Below the pieces are notes generated by a model. The model was not told where the DNA came from. It saw only the letters and a list, made by a program, of their open reading frames with translations, and did no database searches. Shown here piece after piece: positions 25,200-37,036 of a stretch of DNA of 44,650 nt. Source of the stretch: Streptococcaceae bacterium (GTDB lineage: Bacteria; Bacillota; Bacilli; Lactobacillales; Streptococcaceae). Each line of letters begins with the position of its first letter. Position 1 is the first letter of the stretch. The DNA is taken from positions 1 through 44,650 of the forward strand of contig JAIRUZ010000071.1 of the NCBI GenBank assembly GCA_031254115.1, read 5' to 3'. Position numbers and translations under genes: made by a program.

Positions 25200-26615
25200 T
25201 TACCCTATCGAACCTTCCATAGAGTAAGAAATCAATCGATTCAACTCGACGGCATACTCCATCGGCAATTCCTTTGTGAAGGGTTCGATGAAGCCCATGA
25301 CAATCATGTCCGTGGCTTCTTTTTCGGTGAGGCCGCGGCTCATGAGGTAGTAGAGCTGCTCCTCGGAGATTTTGGAGACTTTGGCTTCGTGCTCGAGAGC
25401 GACGCTGGCGTTGTGGATTTCGTTATAAGGAACGGTGTCGGATTTGGAAATGTTGTCCATGATGATGGTATCGCACTCAATATGGGACTTGGATTTGGCG
25501 GATTTAGGGCCGAATTTGACTTGGCCGCGATAATTCACGATGCCGCCACCTTTGCAGATGGACTTGGAAATGATGCTGGAGCTGGTGTTCCGCGCGTTGT
25601 GAATCATTTTGGCGCCCGTGTCTTGGTTTTGGTCGGTTGAGGCGAAGGCAATGGAGAGCATGGTGCCGCGAGCGCCAGGGCCGTCGAGGTAAACGGCGGG
25701 ATATTTCATGGAAACTTTCGAGCCGAGATTGCCGTCGACCCACTCAACGGTCGCGTTGGCCTCGGCTTTGGCACGTTTGGTGACGAGATTATAAACATTG
25801 CTGGACCAATTTTGAATGGTCGAATAGCGCATGTAGCCGCCTTCTTCGACGAAAATTTCGACGACGGCTGCGTGAAGCGAGCTTGCGCTGTAAGTCGGCG
25901 CGGTACAGCCTTCGACGTATTGAATGCTGGCGCCTTCTTCAACGATAATCAGCGTGCGCTCAAATTGGCCTGATTTTTCGTTGTTGATGCGGAAATAGGC
26001 CTGAATCGGGATTTCACATTTGACGCCTTTGGGGACGTAGACGAAGCTACCGCCTGACCAGACGGCTGAATTGAGCGCAGCGAGTTTATTATCTGAGGGC
26101 GGCACGAGTTTCGCAAAATATTTTTTGAAGAGTTCGGGGTATTCTTTGAGGGCGGTGTCGGTGTCGGTGAAGACGATGCCAAGCTTTGTGAACTCGTCTT
26201 TCATGTTGTGGTAGACGACCTCGGACTCGTACTGGGCGCTCGCGCCCGCGAGATAGCTGCGCTCAGCCTCAGGAATGCCGATTTTCTCAAAGGTATTTTT
26301 GATTTCCTGCGGCACGTCGTCCCAGCTGCGAGCCGGCTTGTCGGTCGGTTTTTGGTAATAAGTAATATCGTTCCAGTCAATGTCCGTGAGGTCAGGGCCC
26401 CATTTTGGTAGGTCGAGCTTTTTGAACTGCTCAAAGCTCCGCAGGCGAAAATCGAGCATCCAGTCGGGCTCGCCTTTAATCGCTGACATCTCACGAATGA
26501 CGGCTTCTGTCAGACCCTCGCCAGCGGTTGTCGCTATGAGCGCGGCATTGTCATGAAAGCCAAATTTGTAATCGTCGAGGCCAGCGGTGACCTCTGCGGC
26601 TGTATTTTCAGTCAT
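25200..26615 (-). CDS. sufB: Fe-S cluster assembly protein SufB
   Basis: 471-residue scaffold subunit of the SufBCD complex on which Fe-S clusters are built. Recognised from [56 protein letters not shown] and the C-terminal [19 protein letters not shown]. It is the last gene of the operon and follows thiN by one base. Normally it follows sufU directly; here thiN lies between. Confidence 0.97.
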   Translation of the reverse strand: MTENTAAEVTAGLDDYKFGFHDNAALIATTAGEGLTEAVIREMSAIKGEPDWMLDFRLRSFEQFKKLDLPKWGPDLTDIDWNDITYYQKPTDKPARSWDDVPQEIKNTFEKIGIPEAERSYLAGASAQYESEVVYHNMKDEFTKLGIVFTDTDTALKEYPELFKKYFAKLVPPSDNKLAALNSAVWSGGSFVYVPKGVKCEIPIQAYFRINNEKSGQFERTLIIVEEGASIQYVEGCTAPTYSASSLHAAVVEIFVEEGGYMRYSTIQNWSSNVYNLVTKRAKAEANATVEWVDGNLGSKVSMKYPAVYLDGPGARGTMLSIAFASTDQNQDTGAKMIHNARNTSSSIISKSICKGGGIVNYRGQVKFGPKSAKSKSHIECDTIIMDNISKSDTVPYNEIHNASVALEHEAKVSKISEEQLYYLMSRGLTEKEATDMIVMGFIEPFTKELPMEYAVELNRLISYSMEGSIG

Positions 26616-26616
26616 T

Positions 26617-27264
26617 TTATAAGTCCTTTCTGTGTGGATCGTCGGAGCGAATCACGACGAGAACGCCTTCTGTGAAGCTAACGGTCATCGGAGCGCTCGC
26701 GCTCACAAATTCGTTGCTGGCATAAATGTCTGCCCAGTTGTCCGCGACTTTCAGCGGGTATTTCGCGCCCGTGATGCTAAGCGTGCGCGTATTTGCGAGC
26801 TGCCAGAAGCCGATGTATTTCTTGTCAGCGCTGACAAGCGTGTGCGTGCCCGGCAAGAGGTAACTGACAGTGTTTTGCGCGTCTATCAGCGTAAGCTTGG
26901 GCGAAAATTTTCGGAATTTTTCCGTTGTTGGCAGCAAAAGATTTGTCAGCGCGTGATCGAGCCTGCCGCCAAGCGCGCCTGTGAGCGTCAGATCGGCTGA
27001 TGGAAAATCGGCCAGAGTCTTCGCAAGCGCGACTTCAAGGTCGGTCGCGTCTTTTTCAGGCGCCAATTGGACGACTTCACCCGCAACGTCCGCGACCAAA
27101 CGAAATTCCGCGGCTGTCAACGAATCGAAATCGCCAAGCGCGAGATCAAGCGTCAAACCTTCTTCTGCTGCTTTCAAAGCGCCGCGATCGACGCCGACGA
27201 TTCTGTCAAATGGGGCATCAGCCGGGAAAATGGGCGCAAAGCCCGCGACGACTAAGATTCTCAT
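26617..27264 (-). CDS. thiN: Thiamine pyrophosphokinase
   Basis: Converts thiamine to thiamine diphosphate with ATP. The 215-residue protein has [30 protein letters not shown] and [13 protein letters not shown]. It overlaps sufU by 4 bases and abuts sufB, so it is embedded in the suf operon, an unusual place for this gene (in many Firmicutes it follows rpe). A perfect palindrome copy at 26823-26836 is read in another frame here, giving VSADK. Confidence 0.93.
   Translation of the reverse strand: MRILVVAGFAPIFPADAPFDRIVGVDRGALKAAEEGLTLDLALGDFDSLTAAEFRLVADVAGEVVQLAPEKDATDLEVALAKTLADFPSADLTLTGALGGRLDHALTNLLLPTTEKFRKFSPKLTLIDAQNTVSYLLPGTHTLVSADKKYIGFWQLANTRTLSITGAKYPLKVADNWADIYASNEFVSASAPMTVSFTEGVLVVIRSDDPHRKDL
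26823..26836. repeat. Iterated palindrome copy in thiN
   Basis: Perfect copy extended to 18 bp; the only perfect genic copy read as VSADK rather than SALT. Confidence 0.9.
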
Positions 27265-27731
27265 GCGTGCGTCGTGCGACTTTCAGCGTGGCCGTCCGTC
27301 TCAATCGCCTTTTTCAGCGCATTCCAAGCGAGCGTCGCGCATTTGACGCGCTGCGGAAATTTTGAAACACCAGCGAGAAATTGCGCATCGCCCAGCTCGT
27401 CTTTTGCGACGGCTTCGCCCGTTACCATTTTTGAAAATAGCTCTGCGAGCGCGAGCGCGTCAGCGCTTGTTTTACCGCGCACAAGCTCCGTCATCATTGA
27501 GGCCGAAGCCGTCGAAATCGTGCAGCCGTGCCCTGAAAACGCCAACTCGGAAATCGTATTGCCGTCAAATTTGACGGACAAGCGAATCACGTCGCCGCAG
27601 GTCGGATTGTTCATGTCAATCACGCAGCCTGCCCTGAGTTCGCCGTGGTGGCGTGGGTGATCGGCGTGGTCGCGAATCGCCATTTGCTCGAATTTCGAGC
27701 CGTAAAGTGCGTTTAATTTTGATAAAGCCAT
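27261..27731 (-). CDS. sufU: Zinc-dependent sulfurtransferase SufU
   Basis: 156 residues, IscU-like fold. Accepts sulfur from SufS and passes it to SufBCD. Cysteines are in NPTCGD, HGCTIS and VKCATLAW, with Asp of the first motif as further zinc ligand. The start is preceded by GGAGA; the TMEM175 gene ends 9 bases upstream. Confidence 0.95.
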   Translation of the reverse strand: MALSKLNALYGSKFEQMAIRDHADHPRHHGELRAGCVIDMNNPTCGDVIRLSVKFDGNTISELAFSGHGCTISTASASMMTELVRGKTSADALALAELFSKMVTGEAVAKDELGDAQFLAGVSKFPQRVKCATLAWNALKKAIETDGHAESRTTHA

Positions 27732-27740
27732 TGAATCTCC

Positions 27741-28331
27741 TTATTCTGTCTTGTCAGCCCTGACATTTTTTTCGATTTCACTGTCGGGAATAATCCAGGG
27801 AATGAGCGTTGTGACGACGGAAATCATGACGATAAAAGGTAGCTTTAAAATCAGCGCAAGCGCGAGACCTAGAACAGCCGTAATTCCCGATGCGACCGCC
27901 TTTTTGAACCAAATGCTGCGCCAATAACTCGCGACGAAATCCTGCTGCTTGTAAATCTCAAAACCAAGCAGCGTGTACACCATGTCGCTCACGAGAATCG
28001 TCAGCCCGAAGAGCAGCTCTGGCGCCTGACTGGCTGGATAATTGGCCATCCAGCTCGTCGTGAACGGTACCAAACTAAAGCAAAAGAGCAAAACCAGATT
28101 TGTCCAGAGAATGCGGCCTGACACCGTTTTGAGGAGCTGAAAGAGGTGGTGGTGATTATTCCAGTAAACCGCGAGCACGGCGAAGCTGACAAGATAGCTG
28201 ACGAGGACAAATTTTTGATCCCAAAGCGCTGCCCAGCTGCTGCCCTCAGGCGTTTTCAGCTCTAACACCATAATCGTAATCAAAACGGCAATCACGCCAT
28301 CGGAAAACGCCGAAATCCGTGAATTATTCAT
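27741..28331 (-). CDS. TMEM175-type potassium channel protein
   Basis: 196-residue six-helix membrane protein with the family filter-helix motif near the start: RISAFSDGVIAVLITIMVLEL (FSDG). Bacterial TMEM175 proteins form leaky K+ channels as tetramers. ATG 28331 overlaps the flavin-reductase gene's stop by 8 bases, preferred over a longer in-frame start. A position inside a suf operon is unexpected. Confidence 0.88.
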   Translation of the reverse strand: MNNSRISAFSDGVIAVLITIMVLELKTPEGSSWAALWDQKFVLVSYLVSFAVLAVYWNNHHHLFQLLKTVSGRILWTNLVLLFCFSLVPFTTSWMANYPASQAPELLFGLTILVSDMVYTLLGFEIYKQQDFVASYWRSIWFKKAVASGITAVLGLALALILKLPFIVMISVVTTLIPWIIPDSEIEKNVRADKTE

Positions 28332-28908
28332 CAGAACGTGCTTCTTTCTTAAACTTAAGAAAGCTCCCGACGGGCGTCGCGTCTGCGCCAAGCTGCTTAT
28401 AAACTGCGCGATTATTACGGTCGCCCATGTAAATCAACGGCTGATAGGCGGGCCAATTCACGCTGTCAGCACTGATAAGTTTGTCGTCAAGCAAGCGCGT
28501 AGAAATTTTCGCGCTGACATGAACATAATCGCCGATTTCGTGGACTTCTGTCAGCTGACAAATGAGCGAAAGCGGCGTATTTTCAAGCAACGGCACGCCA
28601 TCATTTTCCGTCAGTCTGGCGCCCGCGTCTGTCAACGCTGACAGCTTTTTCTCGCGGGGAAATGCGCCCGCAATGTCTGATAAAAGTCCTTGCTGTGAGC
28701 TGACAATATTGACTGAAAGCCGCTGCCCGACTTTTAAAACCTCCGCGAAATTGCCGTCCTTGCCAAAGCCCATGAAAATCGCGTCGTCAAGCGTGTAACT
28801 CGACGTAATCGTGCGCGCCAAAAGCTCGCCAGACGCCGCGGTTGCAAGCACAATCAACACTGGATAGCCCAGATAAAATTTGTCTGACCGAATCTCTCTT
28901 TTCGCCAT
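28324..28908 (-). CDS. Flavin reductase-like FMN-binding split-barrel protein
   Basis: 194 residues beginning with IRSDKFYLGYPVLIVLATA, followed by ARTITSSYTLDDAIFMGFGKDG and NFAEVLKVGQRLSVNIV, the pattern of the flavin-reductase/HpaC-like split barrel. It probably binds FMN and may reduce flavin or a small substrate with NAD(P)H. An imperfect palindrome (28630-28643) encodes LSALTDAG. Its place between sufS and sufU suggests a possible redox link to cluster assembly, which is only inference. Confidence 0.85.
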   Translation of the reverse strand: MAKREIRSDKFYLGYPVLIVLATAASGELLARTITSSYTLDDAIFMGFGKDGNFAEVLKVGQRLSVNIVSSQQGLLSDIAGAFPREKKLSALTDAGARLTENDGVPLLENTPLSLICQLTEVHEIGDYVHVSAKISTRLLDDKLISADSVNWPAYQPLIYMGDRNNRAVYKQLGADATPVGSFLKFKKEARSDE

Positions 28909-28926
28909 TTTTCCTCCTTAATAGCC

Positions 28927-29310
28927 TTAAAACATGCCGTTATCGTGCGCTGCCTCGTCTGGCACAGTTTGCAGCACGTCCCAATGCTCAACGATTTTCC
29001 CGTCCGCATCAAAACGGAAAATGTCAATGCCCGCATAGTCTGGAAAGCCTGGCCACGTCTGGTGGCAATGCAGCACGACCAAATCGCCCTCTGCGATAAC
29101 GCGCACAAATTCCACGTGCTTGCCTGGATAATCCGCCGCCATTTTCTCAAAATAAGCGATAAACGCCTCTTTTCCGTCTGCGACGCTCGGATTGTGCTGC
29201 GTGTAAGTCGCGCCCGCATAACGTTCAATCGCCGCGCGCGGCTCGTTGTCGTTGAACATCAGCTCATAAAAAGCTTGCGCCGTCACCTTGTTTTTCTCCA
29301 AATCTTGCAT
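28927..29310 (-). CDS. SnoaL-like (NTF2-fold) protein
   Basis: 127 residues with the alpha+beta cone pattern: [71 protein letters not shown]. Members are small-molecule isomerases, hydrolases or unknown. The start is 3 bases after the sufS stop, so it is part of the same transcript. Confidence 0.88.
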   Translation of the reverse strand: MQDLEKNKVTAQAFYELMFNDNEPRAAIERYAGATYTQHNPSVADGKEAFIAYFEKMAADYPGKHVEFVRVIAEGDLVVLHCHQTWPGFPDYAGIDIFRFDADGKIVEHWDVLQTVPDEAAHDNGMF

Positions 29311-29313
29311 TTG

Positions 29314-31810
<2,497 letters not shown>

Positions 31811-31811
<1 letters not shown>

Positions 31812-32581
31812 CAGACTTCCTCTTTGTATTCCAAACCTAATTCGTCTGCAATTTTCGCGTAACCCTCGCGCTCCAAACGCTTCGCAAGCTCGGCATCGCC
31901 CGTCATCACGACGCGCCCGTCCATCATGATGTGCACCACGTCAGGCGTGATATAGTCAAGCAACCGCTGATAATGCGTGATAATCAGCGCCCCAAAATCC
32001 GCACCACGCATGGCATTCACGCCTTTGCTGACGACTTTGAGTGCGTCAATATCGAGACCCGAATCAATCTCGTCAAGAATCGCGAAAACAGGTTCCAGCA
32101 TCAAAAGCTGCAAAATCTCATTGCGCTTCTTCTCGCCCCCCGAAAAGCCCTCATTCAGATAGCGCTCGGCCATTTCCTCTTTCATATTCAGCAGCGCCAT
32201 ATTTTTGTCGAGCTTTTTGATGAAATCCATCACGCCGATTTTGTCGTCTTCGGAACGCTTCGCGTTAATGGCAGCCCGCATAAACTCGGCATTTGTCACG
32301 CCTTGAATCTCCGACGGATACTGCATCGCAAGAAAAAGCCCAAGCCGCGCACGCGCATCAACCGATAATTCCAGCACATTTTCTCCGTCAAAAAGAACCG
32401 TGCCTTTTGTGACCGTATATTTTGGATCGCCCATAATCGCCGCCGAAAGTGTCGATTTCCCCGTCCCGTTCGGCCCCATAATCGCATGAATCTCGCCCGT
32501 TGCCAGCCGCAAATCCACACCTTTGAGAATCTCCTTACCCTCGATCGACACATGTAAATTTTTAATTTCTAAAAGTGACAT
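31811..32581 (-). CDS. sufC: Fe-S cluster assembly ATPase SufC
   Basis: 256-residue ABC-type ATPase: Walker A MGPNGTGKSTL, signature FSGGEKKRNEI, Walker B FAILDEIDSGLD. It drives conformational change in SufBD. GGAGG stands 6 bases ahead of ATG 32581. First gene of the operon. Confidence 0.97.
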
Positions 32582-32591
32582 TATTCCTCCA

Positions 32592-32613
32592 AATGTCTAA
32601 AGTATTTGACATT
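32592..32613. repeat. Inverted repeat in the suf leader
   Basis: AATGTC and GACATT separated by 10 bases, located around +1 of the suf transcript, between the -10 box and the ribosome site. A possible operator; only 6 bp per arm. Confidence 0.4.
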
Positions 32614-32616
32614 ACT

Positions 32617-32625
32617 AGTATAACA
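32617..32625 (-). promoter_or_regulatory. suf operon promoter, TTTTTTTGTTATACT class
   Basis: Extended -10 TGT-TATACT on the minus strand, with a T-run just upstream that doubles as the tail of the trxA terminator. The leader is about 29 bases. Confidence 0.7.
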
Positions 32626-32650
32626 AAAAAACGACGGTGTGTCGTTTTTC
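32625..32650 (-). terminator. Terminator of trxA
   Basis: AAAAACGAC (minus strand, 32649-32641) with GTCGTTTTT (32635-32627), 5-base loop and a 7-T run that runs into the suf promoter. Confidence 0.8.
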
Positions 32651-32684
32651 TGATTTATTTAATCCGCTTCGCACTACGCTTAGT

Positions 32685-32999
32685 TTATGCGATTTCCGCC
32701 AAAATCTCTTTGATTTGTGCTTTCGTATGAACGCCCGCCTCTTGACGCACAACTTCCCCATTTTTCATGAAAAGTAATGTTGGAATCGCCATAACGCCGT
32801 AACCCTGCGGTGTAGCTGGATTTTCATCGACATCCATAGCCAAAAATCGCACCTCGTCCTCGTCAAGCTCCTCAGAAAGCTGCTCGATAATCGGCGCCTG
32901 CATTCGGCACGGACCGCACCATGTCGCCCACATATCCACGACGCTCACACCATTTTTTGTTTCCTCCTTAAAACTCGCATCTGTAATATCGTATTTCAT
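32685..32999 (-). CDS. trxA: Thioredoxin
   Basis: 104-residue thiol-disulfide carrier with active site WATWCGPCR and cis-Pro IPTLLF. ATG 32999 is chosen because GAGGA precedes it and the product then has the normal thioredoxin length; a longer frame has no support. The neighbourhood mutS2-trxA matches other lactic acid bacteria. Confidence 0.96.
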   Translation of the reverse strand: MKYDITDASFKEETKNGVSVVDMWATWCGPCRMQAPIIEQLSEELDEDEVRFLAMDVDENPATPQGYGVMAIPTLLFMKNGEVVRQEAGVHTKAQIKEILAEIA

Positions 33000-33024
33000 G
33001 TTAGAAATCCTCACTTTCACGTTT

Positions 33025-33053
33025 ATTTTATCGTTTACTCGTGTAAATTGCAA
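33025..33053 (-). promoter_or_regulatory. trxA promoter
   Basis: -35 TTGCAA (33053-33048), 17-bp spacer, -10 TAAAAT (33030-33025). One of few promoters here with a recognisable -35. Confidence 0.65.
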
Positions 33054-33074
33054 CTGTTCTGCTTGAAAAGCTTC

Positions 33075-35405
33075 TTATTTTAGAATCGCAATCGTCGCGC
33101 CGCTGCCGCCTGCATTTAGAGGCGCGTAAGCAAAACTCTTGATGTGTTTGTGCTTGGCGAGCGTGTTTTTGACCATATCGCGAATGACGCCCGTGCCGAT
33201 GCCGTGCACAATCGTGAGCTGGTTCATATTGTTCAAAAGCGCCATGTCAATATAGCTTTCAAGCTCAAGCAGCGCTTCGTCATAGCGCATGCCGCGCAAA
33301 TCGAGCTGTCCTGCAAAATGCCCGCTCGTTTTGCGGCTGATAGCCCGCGATTGGGCGGGGCGCTCGGGCGCGCCAATGTCAAGCGCCTCAAAATCAGTTT
33401 CGGCAAGTTTCATGGTCGCGTTGCCCATGTTGACAGTCCAGCGACCATCTTTTTCAAGGCGCATGAGTTCGCCCGTTTGACCAAACGCGATGACAGAAAC
33501 TTTCGCGCCTGGCTTCAAACCGCGCTGCGCTTTGGCTTTTTTCAGAACTTTATTGACTGACAAATCAGGCACAAGTGCTTCGAGTTCTTTTCTCGCGGCG
33601 ATAATTTCGTGCGATTTCAGCTGGGATTTTTCTGTCAGCGCTGACAGAATTTTTTGCGCTTGTAAATCCGCATTTTTGGCGATTTCAACGGCTTCTGCAC
33701 GCGATTTTTCAAGAATGCGCGCGCGCTCATTTTCAAGAACTTGCAGTTGATTTGACAAAGCGGCTTCTTTTAGTTGCGCATCGTGCTGAATCTGGCGCGT
33801 ATCGTCAAGCCGCGTCTCAAGCTCGAGTGCACGCGCTTCAAGCCCTGCAATCATCTGATTGATGTCTTTTTCATCGTCCGAAAGCAAGTTTTCAGCTGCT
33901 GCCGTAATTTTTTCAGGCAATCCCAAACGCCTTGAAATTTCAAACGCGTTCGATTGGCCTGGGATTCCCAGATGAAAATGATACGTCGGGCGCATTTGCT
34001 CAATGTCAAAAGTCATTGATGCGTTCGTCATTTTCGGCGTTTCGAGCGCAAAGAGCTTCAGCTCTGGATAATGCGTCGTCGCAAGGACTTTCGCGCCTTT
34101 ATGATGCAAATGTGTCAAAATCGAAATTGCAAGCGCAGCGCCTTCTTTCGGATCCGTGCCCGCGCCAAGCTCGTCAAGCAACACGAGCGACGTTTCTTTC
34201 GCGCGCTTTGTAATCTCGATAATTTGCGTCATGTGGCTCGAAAACGTTGATAAACTCGCCTCGATGGATTGTTCATCACCAATATTCGCGAAAATTTCTG
34301 TGAAAATGCCAACTTTGGAGTCGTCGTCAGCCAAAATGGGCAGCCCCGCTTGCGCCATCAGCGCTGACAGACCGACCGTTTTGAGCGTAATCGTCTTGCC
34401 GCCTGTATTTGGCCCCGTGATAATGATGCTCTCGAGCGTCTCGTCAAACAAAATATCGTTTGCGACGGCTTTATTTTGCGCAATCAGCGGGTGGCGCGCT
34501 TGGCGCAAAATGAGCGTCTGCGCGTCGCTGATTTCTGGCAAAGTTGCCTTGTATTGCCGCATAAATCTGACTTTGGCACGCAATAGATCAAGCTGTCCCA
34601 AAAGCCACGCATTTTGCCTGATGGCGGGAATTTCAGGGATTATTTTTTCTGTCAGCTGCTCTAAAATGCGCGCAATTTCATTTTTTTCTTCGAGCGCGTT
34701 TTGTGCGAGTTCTTGATTGAGCGCGAGCGTCTGGCGCGGCTCGATGTAGAGCGTGAGGCCTGAGCTAGATAGGTCTTGCACGACGCCAGGCACTTTCGAT
34801 TTGCTGCCGGCTTTTACGGCGAGCACTTGGCGGCCGTTTCGGATTGTGATAATATTTTCTGACAAATCAGACGCATGTTTGCTGAGTAATTCGGCCATGG
34901 CGCGGCGAATTTTTTCTGTCAGCTGACGCGACTGTCTGCGAAGCTCCAAAAGGCGTGGCGACGCGCTGTCAGCCACATTTCCCGCGTCGTCAAAAATATC
35001 GAGCACTTTTATAAGCAGCGACAGATTTTCATATTTGTCAAGAAGCGCCTGCAGCGCGGAAATTGGGGCATTGTCAGCCGTCTCAAAATAGTGCATCACG
35101 CGCGCAAGCACGCGTAAAAGATGCAAAATGCGCGCAAATTCACGCGCGGAAACCGCCGCCGCAAGCTCTAGGCGTTTGAGCGTTTCAGAAATATCCGCCG
35201 TTTCCGACAACTGAAAATCGCCATTTTCTGCGATAACCGCAAGAAGTTCGGCTATTTGCGCGAACGTCTGGCGAATTTTCATTTTGTCAGTTGACGGCAA
35301 GACTTCTGTCAGCTGGTGCAGCCCTTGTGCGCTCACTAAAAGCGGCGCAAATAGCGCCCGCACTTTCTCAAACTCCAATGTCTCTAATACTTTTGTGTTC
35401 ATCAT
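33075..35405 (-). CDS. mutS2: MutS2 family ATPase/endonuclease
   Basis: 776 residues. Walker A ITGPNTGGKTITL, Walker B LVLLDELGAGTDP, a long coiled coil (about 515-620) and a C-terminal Smr domain with LDLRGMRYDEAL and IVHGIGTGVIRD. MutS2 acts in suppression of recombination and in rescue of collided ribosomes. A perfect palindrome copy (33633-33646) encodes ILSALTEKSQ at the coiled-coil end. It overlaps cvpA as TAATG. Confidence 0.95.
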   Translation of the reverse strand: MMNTKVLETLEFEKVRALFAPLLVSAQGLHQLTEVLPSTDKMKIRQTFAQIAELLAVIAENGDFQLSETADISETLKRLELAAAVSAREFARILHLLRVLARVMHYFETADNAPISALQALLDKYENLSLLIKVLDIFDDAGNVADSASPRLLELRRQSRQLTEKIRRAMAELLSKHASDLSENIITIRNGRQVLAVKAGSKSKVPGVVQDLSSSGLTLYIEPRQTLALNQELAQNALEEKNEIARILEQLTEKIIPEIPAIRQNAWLLGQLDLLRAKVRFMRQYKATLPEISDAQTLILRQARHPLIAQNKAVANDILFDETLESIIITGPNTGGKTITLKTVGLSALMAQAGLPILADDDSKVGIFTEIFANIGDEQSIEASLSTFSSHMTQIIEITKRAKETSLVLLDELGAGTDPKEGAALAISILTHLHHKGAKVLATTHYPELKLFALETPKMTNASMTFDIEQMRPTYHFHLGIPGQSNAFEISRRLGLPEKITAAAENLLSDDEKDINQMIAGLEARALELETRLDDTRQIQHDAQLKEAALSNQLQVLENERARILEKSRAEAVEIAKNADLQAQKILSALTEKSQLKSHEIIAARKELEALVPDLSVNKVLKKAKAQRGLKPGAKVSVIAFGQTGELMRLEKDGRWTVNMGNATMKLAETDFEALDIGAPERPAQSRAISRKTSGHFAGQLDLRGMRYDEALLELESYIDMALLNNMNQLTIVHGIGTGVIRDMVKNTLAKHKHIKSFAYAPLNAGGSGATIAILK
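33633..33646. repeat. Iterated palindrome copy in mutS2
   Basis: Perfect copy extended to 20 bp (33630-33649); read as LSALTEK. Confidence 0.9.
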
Positions 35406-35971
35406 TATAAATTTGTATACGGAATATGCAGCGTGTTGCCAATAATCAGCTGCAAAAGCTTTTGGCTGCTGAGCGGCGTGTCAAAAATCATCCAATGCGC
35501 AAAGGGCGATGACGCAAGAAGCGACTGCACGCTCGCATTTGGCACAAGTGACAACAACGTCAGCACAACTTGTAAGCTGACGTAAGTCATCGCGGCCGCA
35601 AGCAATCCGGCGAGAAAACGTCCCAATTTACCAAAGGTAATTTTCCGTGCAATCGGTCGCAAAATGAGGCTCAACAGCCGCAATATCAGCCCTGACAGAA
35701 AGAAAATAAGGCTGAAAGAAAGCATGGCCGCAAGCGGACTTTTGATTTGCGCAAGCACCTGATTGCTAAAATAAGTCAGTGCTGGGCTGTCAGCCGTCGT
35801 CAATGTGATCTGTTTCACAAGCTGTGCAGAAACGTTTTGATACAAACTCGCGGCTAAAATAGCTGACACAATCGTGCCAAACACTTCAAATAATTCCCAA
35901 AAAAGCCCGCGTCTGTACCCGCGCAAATAGCCCAAAAATAGCACTACACCAAGTCCAATCGTTACAATCAT
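35405..35971 (-). CDS. cvpA: CvpA family membrane protein
   Basis: 188 residues with four hydrophobic segments (about 2-22, 28-50, 78-100, 118-142) and the family start GLGVVLFLGYLRGYRRGLFWE. Homologues are linked to colicin V production, envelope stress or biofilm. Always near mutS2 in this group. Starts within the end of the ferredoxin-NADP reductase gene (4-base overlap). Confidence 0.88.
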   Translation of the reverse strand: MIVTIGLGVVLFLGYLRGYRRGLFWELFEVFGTIVSAILAASLYQNVSAQLVKQITLTTADSPALTYFSNQVLAQIKSPLAAMLSFSLIFFLSGLILRLLSLILRPIARKITFGKLGRFLAGLLAAAMTYVSLQVVLTLLSLVPNASVQSLLASSPFAHWMIFDTPLSSQKLLQLIIGNTLHIPYTNL

Positions 35972-36966
35972 TTTCCCTCTTCTTTTTCAAAAAGCGTACT
36001 CGAATGCCCACTTGTCAGCTTGTGCCCAAAATCAATCTGCCGCGCAATCGCCGAAACCGCCGTCACCGCCTCGCCAAAACCGACCGAAATAAGCGGCACT
36101 TTTACGCGCGGCGCCTCGCGGTATTCAACCACATCACCCGCCGCAAAAATCCCTGAAATATTGGACGCCATTTCCTGACTGACAGGAATCTTGTTATTTC
36201 GCGTCACGTCAAGCGCGTCCATCACGTCAAGCACGCTCGTAATCGAACCGTAGCTGACTAAAACCTTGTCAGCTGACAGCTCAAGCCTCTCATCACTTTT
36301 GACTTTCTGCAAGCTCAGCCCACTCTCTGTCAGCGCTGACACGGTAAATGGCGTGTGCAAGTTGACAGAGGACTCTGCCACGTCCGCAACCGTTTTAGCA
36401 TGTGCGCGAAATTTATCTCTACGATGAACGACATGAACTTCTTTTGCAATCGGCTCAAGCATCAGCGCCCAATCAAGAGCCGAATCGCCGCCGCCCAAAA
36501 TCACCACCGTTTTCTCGCGATACTCCTCAAGCACCGACACATTGTAGCTCAAACGTCCCGAATCGTGCGCCGCGTCCTCGCCGTCCACGCCGATTTTCCG
36601 CGGTGTAATCAACCCATTTCCCGTTGTCAATAAAACCGAGCGACTTAAAAATTCAGCCGCACTCGTTTTCAGCAAAAAATTACCGTCCGCGCGTTGCTCG
36701 ATTTTTTCCACTTTTTGCCCGAGCGAAAGCGTGTGCGGCACGCGCCTTAGCTGCGCCTGCAAATTTTCCGCCAATTCGCCGCCCGAAATCTCGGGCACGC
36801 CCGCAATATCATAAATTTTCTTCTCCGGATAAATCGCCATCGGCTGACCGCCAATCGCCTCAGCAACGTCCAAAATATGAACAGACAACCCTTTCATTCC
36901 CGCATAAAAACCCGCGTACAAACCCACAGGTCCCGCGCCCACCACCGTAATATCAAACATTTCCAT
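35968..36966 (-). CDS. Ferredoxin/flavodoxin-NADP+ reductase (YumC type)
   Basis: 332-residue thioredoxin-reductase-like flavoprotein without the CxxC: FAD loop VVGAGPVGLYAGFYAG, NADP loop VVILGGGDSALDWAL and GIFAAGDVVEY. It transfers electrons between NADPH and ferredoxin or flavodoxin. ATG 36966 lies 7 bases after the extended -10 box, so the mRNA is predicted leaderless; ATG 36960 is the alternative and would also lack a ribosome site. A perfect palindrome (36328-36341) encodes VSALTES. Confidence 0.92.
   Translation of the reverse strand: MEMFDITVVGAGPVGLYAGFYAGMKGLSVHILDVAEAIGGQPMAIYPEKKIYDIAGVPEISGGELAENLQAQLRRVPHTLSLGQKVEKIEQRADGNFLLKTSAAEFLSRSVLLTTGNGLITPRKIGVDGEDAAHDSGRLSYNVSVLEEYREKTVVILGGGDSALDWALMLEPIAKEVHVVHRRDKFRAHAKTVADVAESSVNLHTPFTVSALTESGLSLQKVKSDERLELSADKVLVSYGSITSVLDVMDALDVTRNNKIPVSQEMASNISGIFAAGDVVEYREAPRVKVPLISVGFGEAVTAVSAIARQIDFGHKLTSGHSSTLFEKEEGK
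36328..36341. repeat. Iterated palindrome copy in the reductase gene
   Basis: Perfect copy; read as VSALTES. Confidence 0.9.
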
Positions 36967-36973
36967 ACCTATA

Positions 36974-36982
36974 AGTATAACA
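36974..36982 (-). promoter_or_regulatory. Promoter of the reductase-cvpA-mutS2 operon
   Basis: TTTTTTTGTTATACT on the minus strand, identical over 15 bases to the der and suf promoters. Confidence 0.7.
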
Positions 36983-37009
36983 AAAAAAGTAAACGCAAGC
37001 GCTAAATAA

Positions 37010-37029
37010 AAAGCGACACGCGTCGCTTT
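37010..37029 (-). terminator. Terminator of ccpA
   Basis: AAAGCGAC (minus strand 37029-37022), loop GCGT, GTCGCTTT (37017-37010), then a T-rich tail. Confidence 0.8.
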
Positions 37030-37036
37030 CAAAATT

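Noticed and set aside
28332-28391. Longer N-terminus for the TMEM175 protein
   Set aside because: It would overlap the flavin reductase gene widely; ATG 28331 starts right before the RISAFSDG motif.
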